A program made the translations under genes and the position numbers. Positions 32,411 through 42,634 of a DNA stretch of 64,000 nucleotides are shown piece by piece. Origin of the DNA: Cydia pomonella (taxonomy: Eukaryota; Arthropoda; Insecta; Lepidoptera; Tortricidae). The notes below the pieces were generated by a model. That model was not told where the DNA came from. It saw only the letters and a program-made list of their open reading frames with translations, and made no database searches. Location: the NCBI RefSeq assembly GCF_033807575.1, contig NC_084720.1, positions 16,561,570-16,625,569 of the forward strand, in the 5' to 3' direction. The stretch's first letter is position 1; every line of letters begins with the position of its first letter.

Positions 32411-33118
32411 TCGTTCGCGGCACAATACACGTCGGGTCGTTTTTGGACTCTAATAAGGCTTATATAAATATCTATTCTAAATCGTTGCATGGTACAAACT
32501 AATTCACATGTACAAGGCATTATTTAAATCTAGATAGCCGGTGCTAAAAGGACTCGTGAGACTCACAGCCAAGTTTCCAAAAAACAATGCATATTAAACT
32601 GCTTATTAGCGTAATTACCTGCTCTTTCATAGAACACTATGTCGTACGCTCTCACGATATAATCCATTGTGTCACGACCACACTGCAGTATTGCTTTGCA
32701 CTAATGTTGTGGAGTTTGGACCTTATACATTATATAGATAGTGAATTCGTTTTGTGTACAGGGCGTTTTATAAATCGTATTGTTATAACATCATTGTAGT
32801 GTCGATTTGGGCAATACAGTTATGACATAAACGAGCTTTAGACAAGCGAGATTTAAAAAAAACAACGTATTTTTTGGACTTATTTAGTTCACATGGCAAA
32901 ATATTAATTTCATCAAAAACAGAAACATTTAACACATGTCGCTGTGGAATATTCGCCAGTGTTTTTTTTTCTACAGAACATTTCGGTTGTGTTTCATAAG
33001 TGACATATATGTACCTATATATTTGGATTGGAAAAGTTGTTACACATAACGGGGTTACCACCCTTTTATTATTTGATTTTCAATAATATTAGTTATCTAA
33101 GACGCCGATTCTGCACTA
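32411..33118. other. Intron stretch, nothing supported
   Basis: AT-rich; no recognised element. Confidence 0.4.
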
Positions 33119-33346
33119 TTATCGCCACCTATTTATAAATTTTGAAGTCCATGAGGTCGCAGCGCGCACAAGTTTTTTGCAGAAATCGCGAAGCGTCTGG
33201 TTGACGTAACTGGTGACCGAAGAGCTGGCGGCTTCCTCGCACAACTTATCAGCATTGCAATATAACCATAATGATACTTTATCATAATACTTTATTGCGA
33301 CCATGGAAATGCCGCCAGCATCCTTGGTACAATGCCTCAAGGGCAT
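33119..33346 (-). other. Unrecognised 75-codon open frame
   Basis: An ATG-to-TAA frame of 75 codons with balanced composition: MPLRHCTKDAGGISMVAIKY, then YDKVSLWLYCNADKLCEEAA and VNQTLRDFCKKLVRAATSW. It is amphipathic, with several Cys, and not low complexity, unlike most chance ORFs in this intron. I do not recognise a family, and no splice signals or second exon are clear. It could be a small single-exon gene, a retrocopy fragment or chance. Confidence 0.2.
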
Positions 33347-33763
33347 ATTTTAGATTTCAGCTAGTTATTAATAGTAATACCTCATTATATATCTATTATG
33401 CAAATAAAGAAAAAATCTGAAAATAGTTTTAACCTTCATATACGTGTGGAAGTAAATAATCGAAGGGTCGAACCACGGTTGTGCTGTATATAGAGCAGAA
33501 AAAATTGAAGAAAATTGCAAAAAAAATTACTGAAAATTCGGTCAGGATCCTTATCATTTAAATACAAGTGGTTATTACATAATCAGATTTAAAAATATCC
33601 ATTATATCAACAACAAAATGAAATAACATCAGAATGTTCAGCCGCTTTCAACACTGCAAACTTGCTAGAAACACGCGGGGTGGTGAAAAGCTTTACTAAT
33701 GAGGCAGAGCTCGCCGTTAAAGCGTCCTCTAGTGCCCGACAAGATAAAAACAAACTGACGTCA

Positions 33764-34160
33764 TTTTATTATTTTATTATTTATTTTAAACTTTATTGCA
33801 CACATAAAGAAAAATGTACAAATGGCGAACTTAATGCCAAAAGGCATTCTCTACCAGTCAACCATTGGGTCAAACAGAGACATTTGTGTATGTTGGTGCA
33901 GGAAAAAATAATAACAAATAATAAGGAAAAAATTAAACGTGAAGTCAAATAATATCAAAAATATATAAATAGTTAAATACTACTACTTATATAATGTATA
34001 AAAGATAGACTAATACATATAATTATGTACATATACATGATGGTGAACCTTATTTAAGTTCTTCTGACAGAAGATGCTTGCGAAGTAGTCGTTTGAAAAC
34101 GGGTTTGCTTGGGGCTTGTCGAATAAAGAGAGGGAGGGAATTCCAGTTTATGTCACTATT
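33764..34160 (-). mobile_element. LINE 3' UTR fragment, same family as 1446-2225
   Basis: CTTTATTGCACACATAAAGA, CGAACTTAATGCCAAAAGGC and ATTCTCTACCAGTCAACCAT match the UTR at 1470-1550 on the same strand. Further left-to-right the words GCGAAGTAGTCGTTTGAAAA and GAGGGAGGGAATTCCAGTTT are the RT C-terminal region in broken frame. Confidence 0.7.
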
Positions 34161-34289
34161 CATAATGTAGTTACTAGTATCAATGAAAAAGTTATATTTG
34201 ATAGTTTATTTTATTGTTTAACCAAGTTTAAAATTTCAAAGGAGAAGGTTCTTAACTTGTTGTACGACGACGTCAAATGTAATATATAT

Positions 34290-34660
34290 ATTACGAGCTT
34301 ATTGTGTCCCACTGCTGGGCAAAGTCCTCCCCCTCTTCTTCCACTCGTCCCGCTTGACCTACAACTGGCTAGTTTCTCAAGGAGTCTAAGTTATCCCGCC
34401 ATCGCCGACGAGGTCTGCCAGATCCCCGGTTTCATTCGTGGGGCACTCACTCACACACACCTGCAACACCAGAGTTGCAAGTGCCGGTCATTAAGATGAG
34501 AGTACGCTCTTTTCTTGGACGTGTGAAGATCGTATCGGTCCGGAAATACCGCAGGCGACAGTTTTCCACAGTTTAGCTGTGCGAGGCGGGAAGTTTCCGG
34601 AGAAACGCACAGTTGAGGATTGCCAACCATCTAAGTGGATGATAATGATTATGATTAGGA
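34290..34660. mobile_element. RTE-like LINE tail fragments
   Basis: TTATTGTGTCCCACTGCTGG and GCAAAGTCCTCCCC mirror the reverse complement seen at 60320-60365 (GGGTAGGCCTTTGCCCAGCA). CACAGTTTAGCTGTGCGAGG and CGCACAGTTGAGGATTGCCA follow. These account for the Pro-rich ORF at 34116-34499. Confidence 0.55.
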
Positions 34661-34884
34661 AAAAAATTAAAGTTTATAACTCCTGCTGTATACATATCAT
34701 TTGTACAAATAATTTGGTAGAGGTTCGACAGACTGACATTTGTTAGACATTATAAAAAAATCGACGTATAACATACTGACATTACAATATTCACGCGGGT
34801 ACCGAAAAACTAAAGTAACCCGTCAATGATTAGGTACTATAAATACTCTAAAAAATAACCTTTACGTTTATAAGTAACGTTATA

Positions 34885-35025
34885 GGTACAGTCACGTCTG
34901 AAAACATCGACACGATCGAAGTGCCAAAAATATGTATACACGACCTCATGTCCCATATATTAGGGGTAGTGTATACATATTTTTGGCACTTTGTCCGTAT
35001 CCATATTTTCAGACGTGACCGTACC
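34885..35025. repeat. Palindromic MITE family C, copy 1
   Basis: Ends GGTACAGTCACGTCTGAAAA and TTTTCAGACGTGACCGTACC, inner arms AGTGCCAAAAATATGTATAC and GTATACATATTTTTGGCACT. About 140 bp, nearly perfect hairpin. A related copy, split by an insertion, is at 57974-58490. Confidence 0.92.
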
Positions 35026-35396
35026 AAACAATAAATTATAGTCAACTCAATTGTTTGTGACCAAATTAAATTAAGCCATCACTTTAAACCGTTCTTAATG
35101 GATTTCTGTTAAAATTATCAATTTAGCCACTCTCGAGTAACTATTATTCACAATAATTGACTCAGATTCGTTTTGCAATCGCTGTATTATGGTAATCGAG
35201 GCCGATTACAATCAAATGCCAAAAAATCGATCTAACCTTGGCAGAATCGATTCATTTCGCAATACGTTATTATTTTGATTAATGAGTCCAATCATTAGTG
35301 GAACATCTTGTTAATAGAAGCTCTCGTTCTCTAAGATTTCAATGTTGAATAGGTCAGCCCGTACAAAGAGTCGAAATTAAGCCTTTTTTTAAATTA

Positions 35397-35645
35397 CTTC
35401 GGTGGCAAACAAGCATACGGCCCGCCTGATGGTAAGTAGTCTCCGTGGCCTATGTACGCCTGCAACTCCAGAGGAGTCATATGCGCGTTGCCGACCCCTA
35501 ACACTTCGCACCCCCGTTGAGCTCTGGCAACCTTACTCACCGACAGGAACATATCAGTATGAGTAGGGCCTAGTGGTGTTTTGCTGCAATTTTCTGCAAG
35601 GTGGAGGTACTTCCCCAGTTGGGCTCTCATACGCTTTTTAAATAT
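35397..35645 (+). repeat. Dispersed repeat D, copy 1
   Basis: Begins GGTGGCAAACAAGCATACGG then CCCGCCTGATGGTAAGTAGT, continues ACTCCAGAGGAGTCATATGC and ends near CCCCAGTTGGGCTCTCATAC. Copies are at 45700-45960, 50660-50905 and 51985-52070. This is one of the most recognisable lepidopteran repeats. It probably derives from a LINE UTR; I could not place it in a clade. Confidence 0.85.
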
Positions 35646-35799
35646 ATTTTTTTGTGTCCACCCTCCTCCACCCTTGTTCACTGTTCGGGTTGCTATTCGT
35701 CAGGATTGCCCCTGTAAAGATTTTTGGTGCTTTGTCGTAATTGCGGGAGGATTTGACGAGTGTCAGAGTTTTTAAAACCCTTCAAACTAACTGCTAAGA

Positions 35800-35960
35800 A
35801 CAGAGACGAGGAGGGACGTTAGCCGCCTTAGGTGAAGACGCGGGTTCGATTCCCGCCTCGGCCACCGGTGGAGTTGGTCACTTTTTCTTTAGTGTATGAT
35901 ATCTATTTTAGTTTATAATTTGTATATAGTAGTGTGACTACAAAAAAAAAATATTTCATA
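35800..35960 (+). mobile_element. tRNA-derived SINE, third type
   Basis: GACGTTAGCCGCCTTAGGTG, then ACGCGGGTTCGATTCCCGCC (a clean B box) and a body GGTGGAGTTGGTCACTTTTT, ending in an A run at 35942-35951. Confidence 0.6.
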
Positions 35961-36425
35961 AAATAATATTATTTGTTCCCTAATTAGGCTAAAAGCAGAG
36001 GTCTAATTATGGAGAAAACTGAACTACTACTACTAAAAGCAGAGATCTAATAAGTCCATACTGGAAGAGCTACGCATAAAACGCCGGTTGTCAACGATAT
36101 GCTAGGACCTAATTAATTCTCTTATACTTCGGACATCTCTCACGCCGCTCCCCGGATAGTTTAAGAGAGAGTTTTTATGACGGGCAAAGTTGAAGGCACC
36201 AGACCTCAGGGCCCTTCCGCTACTAGCTGGTGTGCTCAAATCACTGCACCTATGCAACTAAAACTGCAGGAATAGAAGTCCATGGAGGAACCTGGTCTTC
36301 AACAATACATGATGTCACGATCCTCAGCATTGAGGGACCGATTGAAGAGGTAGTAGAATTACATAGATCGAGGGACGGGACAGTGAGTTTTGGAGAACTT
36401 TTCGACACATCTTGGTCGCGGATAA

Positions 36426-36570
36426 CTAAGTCGCTTAACTTCAAACTCAGATAAATCCAACTGTCAGATTTTGCGATTTTAGTATTATTAAGAAAAGGTA
36501 ATAGGATAGATATTACCTAAGAAGGTCGAATGGATTTATCTGAATTTGGAGTTAAGCGACGCAACTAATG
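36426..36570. repeat. Palindromic MITE
   Basis: TAAGTCGCTTAACTTCAAAC then TCAGATAAATCCA pairs with TGGATTTATCTGAATTTGGA then GTTAAGCGACGCA; about 140 bp. Confidence 0.78.
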
Positions 36571-36574
36571 TTCT

Positions 36575-37250
36575 AGCAAACTTTCGATCTATTTTATTCG
36601 GTGGACTAAATTAACGGAGAGATCGGTAGTTTAATACAGGCCTGTATTTATGCAGTTCTACGCATGATACGGTATGATTACCTACGTAAAGCCGAGCAGG
36701 CGTTCCTGAGCATTATTCATTTGCAATTTTATGAGCGCATACGCTTACAGCGGGGTCGCAGCGGACAATGCGATGAAATAGGACACTGGAAACAAGGCTA
36801 GATGATAAGGAAAAATACTTACCTATATATTAAGAATAGAAACAAAAGTTGAGAAAATTTACATATTCTATTTACGGCCCCGTAGGTTCTTGTTCTCTCA
36901 CTCCCACTGAACGTAATAAGCGTGAGTGAGATGGATGCGGGACCGCGGATGTCACGTTTTTAAACTTTTATTTGGTGTAAGCTAAAAAAGTAATCGCTGA
37001 GTTCCCTCAAAAATAAAATTGCGCATTTTTATATGCAATTTTCATATTTTTAGCTTTTGTGCATAAATTGTAAAAAAAATAAAGTGCGTTTTTTTTTCTA
37101 TCGAGCTAAAGTAAAAAAACAGGATTCGAATCGCTGAAGTCCCACCCTATAAAAATCCTCAAAATTGCTAATTTACCTTTTGGCAACCGTATTGATATCT
37201 AAAAATCGGTACGAGTTTTCAAAAACTCCGCTCTCAGAACTTACGGCACC
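36575..37250. other. Intron stretch, nothing supported
   Basis: AT-rich; no element with definable ends. Confidence 0.4.
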
Positions 37251-37254
37251 ATAA

Positions 37255-37812
37255 ACAAAAAAGCGGCCAAGTGCGAGTCGGACTCGCCCATGAAGGGTTC
37301 CGTACCATTTATGACGTATTAAAAAAACTACTTACTAGATCTGGTTCAAACCAATTTTCGTTGGAAGTTTGCATGGTAATGTATATCATATATTTTTTTT
37401 AGATTTTTCATTCTGTTATTTTAGAAGTTACGGGGGGGGGGACACTTTTTACCACTTTGGAAGTGTCTCTCGCGCAAACTATTCAGTTTAGAAAAAAATG
37501 ATATTAGAAACCTCAATATCATTTTTAAAGACCTATCCATAGATACCCCACACGTCTGGGTTTGATGAAAAAAGATTTTTTGAGTTTCAGTTCTAAGTAT
37601 GGGGAACCCCCAAAATTTATTGTTTTTTTTCTATTTTTGTGTAAACATCATAATGCGGTTCATAGAATACATCTACTTACCAAGTTTGAACAGTATAGCT
37701 TTTATAGTTTCGGAAAAAAGTGGCTGTGACAGAATCGGACAGACAGACGGACATGACGAATCTATAAGGGTTCCGTTTTTTGCCATTTGGCTACGGAACC
37801 CTAAAAATATCA
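37255..37812 (+). repeat. Dispersed repeat E, long copy
   Basis: Starts AAGCGGCCAAGTGCGAGTCG then GACTCGCCCATGAAGGGTTC and ends GGGTTCCGTTTTTTGCCATT then TGGCTACGGAACCCTAAAAA. The GGGTTCCGTA...TACGGAACCC ends are inverted. Shorter copies are at 59238-59420 and 59578-59650. It explains a 116-codon ORF at 37599-37949. Confidence 0.85.
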
Positions 37813-38295
37813 ATTATCAATATTTACGACTGTATGAAAACATCTGGCGAAATAAAAGTTTTGTAATATATCTAAGAAACATCATCAAAGTATCGATCCA
37901 TCACAGAACATCGCAACCGGCGAGCCGTTCTGAGGATAACAATTATTAGTGTGCACAAAAACACACAGACAGCCTTCCACTCTAAACTAAACGCATATAA
38001 AACATTATAACCATGTTCGAATACCTAATTAACATTACATATAATAAAATTAAAAATTTCACGTCATAATTAAAACTGCACTTTTAGATGAGTTAAGTGA
38101 GATATTGTAAACGAGGGAATTAAAGATCCGAGTTTGCAATATTCTTACCCCCTTAAGTTACAGACAATGTTTTTCTTATTACCCTTGCGAAGAAAAAACT
38201 TAATTTTTAGTAACTAATTTGAAATAATTCTTAAATACGGTAACATTCTAAGCTGTCGTCCGCCATATTGTCATTTTTTGACAAGTTAGGCCCGC

Positions 38296-38425
38296 AGGGG
38301 GCCTACCGCGAAAATCGAAGTTCGTCAATTGCGGGGATTTTTCTCTGTCACTCTAATACGTCTTAGTGAGAGTAAAAGAGAAAGATCCCCGCAGTTGGCG
38401 AATTTCGGTTTTCGCGGTAGGCCCC
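38296..38425. repeat. Palindromic MITE
   Basis: GGGGGCCTACCGCGAAAATC then GAAGTTCG is matched by CGAATTTCGGTTTTCGCGGT then AGGCCCC; GCGGGGATTTTTCTCT and AGAAAGATCCCCGC are inner arms. About 130 bp. Confidence 0.88.
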
Positions 38426-38429
38426 ATGT

Positions 38430-39780
38430 AAACGGCGCGTACGCGTAAGAGATGCGTAAGCGTATCGTAATACGAGCGTAGAGTAGAACGAGAGCGCTGC
38501 GAGCACGAACAACTTCAAACAAGTCAAAAAACTCAATAGAGAAGTTGGCGCATTTCATTCAACTTATTGTTAGTTGTATTGCATTGGCTTCTATGCACAA
38601 AGTTAGTCCTCAGTTTGAATGCTCGTGATTCTATCGTGTTTCATTGGAGCATTTATCTGTATCGTCAGTTATATCGGAGTTAAAATAGTGGCAATACAAT
38701 AGTCTGGCAAGTAACAACCCCGATCGAAATACCAAATTTTTGAAAGTTATAAAAGTTATAAAATTGTAACTCTTACTTTTATAAAGTTATAAAAGTGTAT
38801 AAAAGTACAAGTTACAATTCGTAGCGATAGCGTAGTCGATCGAAATTGTAGCTGATAGTTTTGCTTTGCTTATTATAGTTTGAAAATTGTATTAACCCTC
38901 GATAGGTGCGTTTGGTTCCTCCGTGCAATTTTATTTTCAATTCAATTCAATTTAAAAAAAAATTCAGACTAATGCCCATAAATAATCACCAAAAATAATA
39001 ACAAACTGAAATAAAAATAAAAATCATTTCAACGACTAAATATAAAAATAAAGAAAAAATACAATACAAAAAAGAAAAAAAATAACTAATTGTTAGTGTT
39101 AAGTATGTCGTCATGTTGTATCTCTTTTTTGTATAAGTACCTGTTACCTTCCGTGATTATTCCTCACTTGATGGTCTCATCGGAAGATCAGCGCTGGAAG
39201 TCACCAGCAACATGCTGAGGTGAGGCCATTTCGTAACACTTTATTCTCCCTATGTTCTCTTTTATGTATTGGACTGTTTGTGTGTTTACGAAAAAAAAGT
39301 CTATACTATTCTATACGTTATTTATATAATTAACAGTTTAATGAATCACAACTAGGAAAGTTTTTTAAGCTTGAGGTCGGCAGCAAAACTAATTCCTCGT
39401 AGAAATCCGGTTGGATATATCAATTTTTCTGGCCGTTGAGTAAGATTAATGGTCCTCGAGTTACTGGAAACATTCGAGGTTGTTAGGGACGTTTCAGTAA
39501 AAAGCAATCATTTTCTGAGACTAGGTAGTAGACTGATGTTCGCAACATGAATAGCATTTTCCGATGAGACCATCCGGTGAAACAAACATAACAAATTGAC
39601 AAATGATTAAATATGACATTTATAGTGGCACTGCCACGCTTCATCACTGTAAAGTCTGTTCAGGGTTGGGTTAGCCAGACTAGGTAAAATCGTAAATTTT
39701 TATTGGAACATTAAATAAAAATAAAAACATATATCAATAAACTTTAAACTAACATGACAGCACTTAGCAGCAGCAGGTTT
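38430..39780. other. End part of ORP9 intron 1, only faint repeats
   Basis: A-rich segment at 38940-39090. GATGGTCTCATCGGAAGATC at 39170 and TTCCGATGAGACCATCCGGT at 39558 are inverted words that may bound a degenerate element. Nothing coding. Confidence 0.4.
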
Positions 39781-39783
39781 GCT

Positions 39784-40375
39784 TCACTTAGGAGCAAAAC
39801 TGTCCCAATAGTAGCATATTAGGAGAATGTGGAGAGGTCGATGTCGATCAAGGGGAGAAGTACATGCTTAATACATAACAGTACTCCTTGAAATTTTCTA
39901 CAAATCGGCCTAACATATGATGTACTTGGCATTTACGGTTATTTTGTAATTTCGAATTGAAAAGTAGAAAAAAAATGACAGTCGTCTTTAACATTGAACT
40001 AACAGACACTTTCTATGGCTGTTTTTAATGGTACATTTTTGCACCGAACTATAAGGCACCTAAAAGTAACTTCAAAAATATGCCCCATTAAAACAATTTC
40101 ATGATGATTTTATAGTGGCAGAATTTCTTAGTTATACATGGTTCCATAGGTGGAAATAAAAATATTGGAAAAAATAAAAATGTGTTTTTTTCTACTTTTC
40201 GATTCGAAATTACAAAATAACCGTAAATGCCAAGTACATCATAAGTTAGGCGGATTTGTTTTGAAAATTTTAAGGAGTACTGTTATGTGTGAATTATGCC
40301 CCCCCCCTTGATCGACATCAACTTCTTCACATTCTACTAATATGCTACTATTGGGACAGTTTTGCTCCTAAGTGT
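39784..40375. repeat. Large foldback element near ORP9 exon 2
   Basis: Arms of over 200 bp: CACTTAGGAGCAAAACTGTC then CCAATAGTAGCATATTAG at the left, CTAATATGCTACTATTGGGA then CAGTTTTGCTCCTAAGTG at the right. Further inside TGTACTTGGCATTTACGGTT is inverted as AACCGTAAATGCCAAGTACA. The loop is about 150 bp and non-coding. It ends about 300 bases before the exon 2 acceptor. Confidence 0.9.
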
Positions 40376-40434
40376 ATACGGCTACAGAAAACTGTCGAAC
40401 TTCATATATTTATAAATACTTATTACTACACGCC

Positions 40435-40505
40435 CAGTCAGCAGCAGAAGAACCTGGTGAGATGTTCAAACTGAACACAACGTTATTGTTAAGAAAATAA
40501 AAATG
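40435..40505. repeat. Short dispersed repeat (copy of 22235-22310)
   Basis: AACCTGGTGAGATGTTCAAA and CTGAACACAACGTTATTGTT match the earlier copy. Confidence 0.5.
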
Positions 40506-40681
40506 CTAACAAATAATTTTCAACACCGCGCTCCGCTTAGCTTTTACCTTTCCTGCAGTTGTTTACCTTAGGTACATTAACTTATTCACAGAAATCAGAA
40601 AATTATTTTCAAAGTATTATTCCTTGAATAATATCTTGTGGTTTCTTCAATTTTTCTCATCTTTTATCTCTTTCATTTCAG

Positions 40682-40810
40682 TCTAAAGAGAAGATGACAC
40701 GCGGCGTTCGGCGAGGCTGTGTGCGTCTACGCGCAGCCGTCATAGGTATAGACGACGAAGACGATTCAACGTTCACCATCACCGTCGATCACAAGACTTT
40801 TCATTTCCAG
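40682..40810 (+). CDS. OSBPL9: ORP9 exon 2: PH domain core
   Basis: 43 codons, phase 0 at both ends, acceptor TTTCATTTCAG and donor CAG|GTGAGT. The product starts SKEKMTRGVRRGCVRL and carries the conserved acidic loop GIDDEDDSTFTITV and the strand KTFHFQ. These are the central strands of the PH domain and match ORP9 nearly residue for residue. Confidence 0.95.
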
Positions 40811-40937
40811 GTGAGTCTGTACTAACGGCAATACAACTGGCCATTTTGGATCTTAGTTCCTTATATTAAGGTTGAAGTTAAGACATAGTTTTTTACGTTG
40901 ATGCATTTAAACTATAATTGCATTTCCTAATTTCCAG

Positions 40938-41117
40938 GCCCGAGACGGTTCAGAACGTGAGCGCTGGGTCCGCGCCCTCGAAGACACGATCTCCCGACAC
41001 GGTCGTCGGTCGCGCTGGTCGCGGAGCGTTCCAGCGCCGAGCGCGCGGCATGGCGACCTCGAGCGGCGGATAGCCGAGGCGGACGCGTACCTGCAGATCA
41101 TGATCGAGCTGGTGGAG
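40938..41117 (+). CDS. OSBPL9: ORP9 exon 3: end of PH domain and linker
   Basis: 60 codons, phase 0/0, acceptor ATTTCCAG. It begins ARDGSERERWVRALEDTI, the C-terminal PH helix with its invariant tryptophan (residue 87 of the protein). An Arg/Ser-rich stretch follows, then IAEADAYLQIMIELVE, matching the TEADAYLQI helix of ORP9. The donor is weak (GAG|GTACTG). The last 89 bases of the exon lie inside a 143-bp tandem repeat, so the donor is duplicated at 41261. Extending to the second donor, or splicing to the copied CCAG at 41174-41177, runs into the same stop, so the first donor is the working one. Confidence 0.93.
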
Positions 41118-41352
41118 GTACTGCTCGCACACTACAGCTGTCTCTCAGACTGGCCGCTATACACGATATCGTTCCAGCGCCGAGCGCGCGGCATGGTGAC
41201 CTCGAGCGGTGGATAGCCGAGGCGGACGCGTACCTGCAGATCATGATCGAGCTGGTGGAGGTACTGCTCGCACACTACAGCTGTCTCTCAGACTAGCCGC
41301 TATACACGATATCGTTCCAGCGCAGAGCTCGCGGTATGGTGACCTCGAGCGA
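41029..41352 (+). repeat. 143-bp tandem duplication of ORP9 exon 3 end plus donor
   Basis: Unit 1 is 41029-41171 and unit 2 is 41172-41314; they differ at three positions, all C-to-T or G-to-A. A third, more decayed partial unit is at 41315-41352. Each full unit contains the last 89 coding bases of exon 3, its GTACTG donor and about 54 bases of intron. Read-through from exon 3 into unit 2 stays open for 32 codons past the first donor and then meets TAG, so inclusion would truncate the protein. Confidence 0.95.
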
Positions 41353-41426
41353 AATTGATTTAAAATGTGGACATCTGGCAATTTAATCGTTGTACTTCAA
41401 GTTTTCTGTATTTTGTTTTGTTCCAG

Positions 41427-41504
41427 AAAATGACACTCAGGGTGTCAGAGCTGGGTGACCCGCATGAGAAGGCGAAAGGACAAGTTATATTAGACCATTC
41501 CAAT
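41427..41504 (+). CDS. OSBPL9: ORP9 exon 4: linker
   Basis: 26 codons, phase 0/0, acceptor TTTTGTTCCAG and donor AAT|GTGAGT. The product starts KMTLRVSELGDPHEKAK. This is the charged linker between the EADAYLQ helix and the IKHSIVLLQIAK helix, a poorly conserved segment in the family. It is placed by splice phase and position. Confidence 0.85.
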
Positions 41505-41835
41505 GTGAGTACCCTCAATTTTCTCTACATCTAACATCCAGTGTTTTTCAACCCTTTCACAATAATAAATGAGTAAAAATCCCACCAGTTGTAACTTGGG
41601 TTAGCACCATTGTTGGGAATATGATCTCTCTTGGGATGAAAAAGCAGACAGGATGAAAAACATTGCAGTATGCCATAATGCCCAAGAGCTGTAAAATTAC
41701 CTGATGATATTTCTTATCAGGGCACCAACCCCTTTTACATCACATCGCTAAGCCTAAATCATACACAGAAAAGTTAATGTAAATATTTGCAACATGAAAT
41801 CATGATGAGATCTGATATATTTAATACGAAGGTTG

Positions 41836-42138
41836 AGGCGTGATCGCCTTTTCATACAAACGTAGTCCTCATTTTCCTCTCTCGATATTAACATTTAAAT
41901 TAATGATTTACGTTTGATTTATTTCGAATTTTTCATTATTATAAAAGTTAGGAGCATTTAAAACATTGCATGAAATTTGTTTTTCGCTCTTAACTTTTAC
42001 AGTAATCCAAAATTCAAAAAAGTCCTCAGGGGCATAGCTATGGTTAATATACATCCAATTATATTAAAAGTTTATCCATAAGGTCAATATCCAAGAGGAA
42101 AATGGGGACTACATTTGTATGGAGAAGCGGTCGCCTTT
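41836..42138. repeat. Palindromic MITE in ORP9 intron 4
   Basis: AGGCGTGATCGCCTTTTCAT, then ACGTAGTCCTCATTTTCCTC pairs with GAGGAAAATGGGGACTACAT then TTGTATGGAGAAGCGGTCGC. About 300 bp; non-coding interior. Confidence 0.82.
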
Positions 42139-42281
42139 CCACTTAAAGACGTTTCGAAAAACCGTTAAGCCAAAACCGTTCTAAAAGACGACTTCGTTAC
42201 GAAGTCGTTTATCTAAATTGCTAAACATATACATTTAAATGAATGCTTGACGAAAATTCGATATATTTATCTCATCATCAC

Positions 42282-42440
42282 CAATGAAAATGAAAAATGA
42301 AAAATGAAAAATGTTTATTTGGGTAACAAATAAATTACAATTATAATATAATGGCTGGAGTTTCCTAGTAGATGAATATATACATCTGTGTCAGGAAACC
42401 CCGCTCTTCCGTTTGAGGTTTACAATAACTGTACAAACAA
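42282..42440 (-). mobile_element. LINE 3' UTR fragment with (ATTTTTC)n tail
   Basis: GAAAATGAAAAATGAAAAAT at 42288-42317 is, on the - strand, a simple-repeat tail. Before it come TTTATTTGGGTAACAAATAA and TCAGGAAACCCCGCTCTTCC, typical of a LINE UTR. Confidence 0.5.
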
Positions 42441-42583
42441 TATCTTTACAAACAAAACATTATGAACACTTTAAATATTATAGATTCAGCTTTCAAAGCG
42501 TAAATACAAGAACGCCAGCAGCGAGCTTGATTGTACATGGATTCTTATTATTTTATTATAATTTTCAATGTTTTCCTTTGCAG

Positions 42584-42634
42584 GCAATGTTGGATAACAT
42601 AAAACATTCCATAGTGCTTCTACAAATAGCTAAG
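42584..42634 (+). CDS. OSBPL9: ORP9 exon 5: conserved helix
   Basis: A 17-codon micro-exon, AMLDNIKHSIVLLQIAK, phase 0/0, acceptor CCTTTGCAG and donor AAG|GTACTG. It matches the conserved ORP9 block SIKHCIVLLQIAK almost exactly, which makes the call secure despite its size. Confidence 0.92.

Noticed and set aside
34116..34499. 127-codon Pro-rich ORF.
   Set aside because: Its second half is translated from an RTE-like LINE tail (CPTAGQ...), a well-known false ORF in Lepidoptera.
37599..37949. 116-codon + strand ORF.
   Set aside because: It overlaps dispersed repeat E to its end and the frame comes from repeat sequence (CGGACAGACAGACGGACATG region).
40907..41132. Two Arg-rich - strand ORFs opposite ORP9 exon 3.
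   Set aside because: They are antisense shadows of a GC-rich real exon.
41178..41260. Second unit of the 143-bp repeat as an extra exon 3b using the copied TTCCAG as acceptor.
   Set aside because: Joined in phase 0 it reads CGC CGA GCG ... and stops at TAG after 12 codons; it cannot yield an in-frame insertion.
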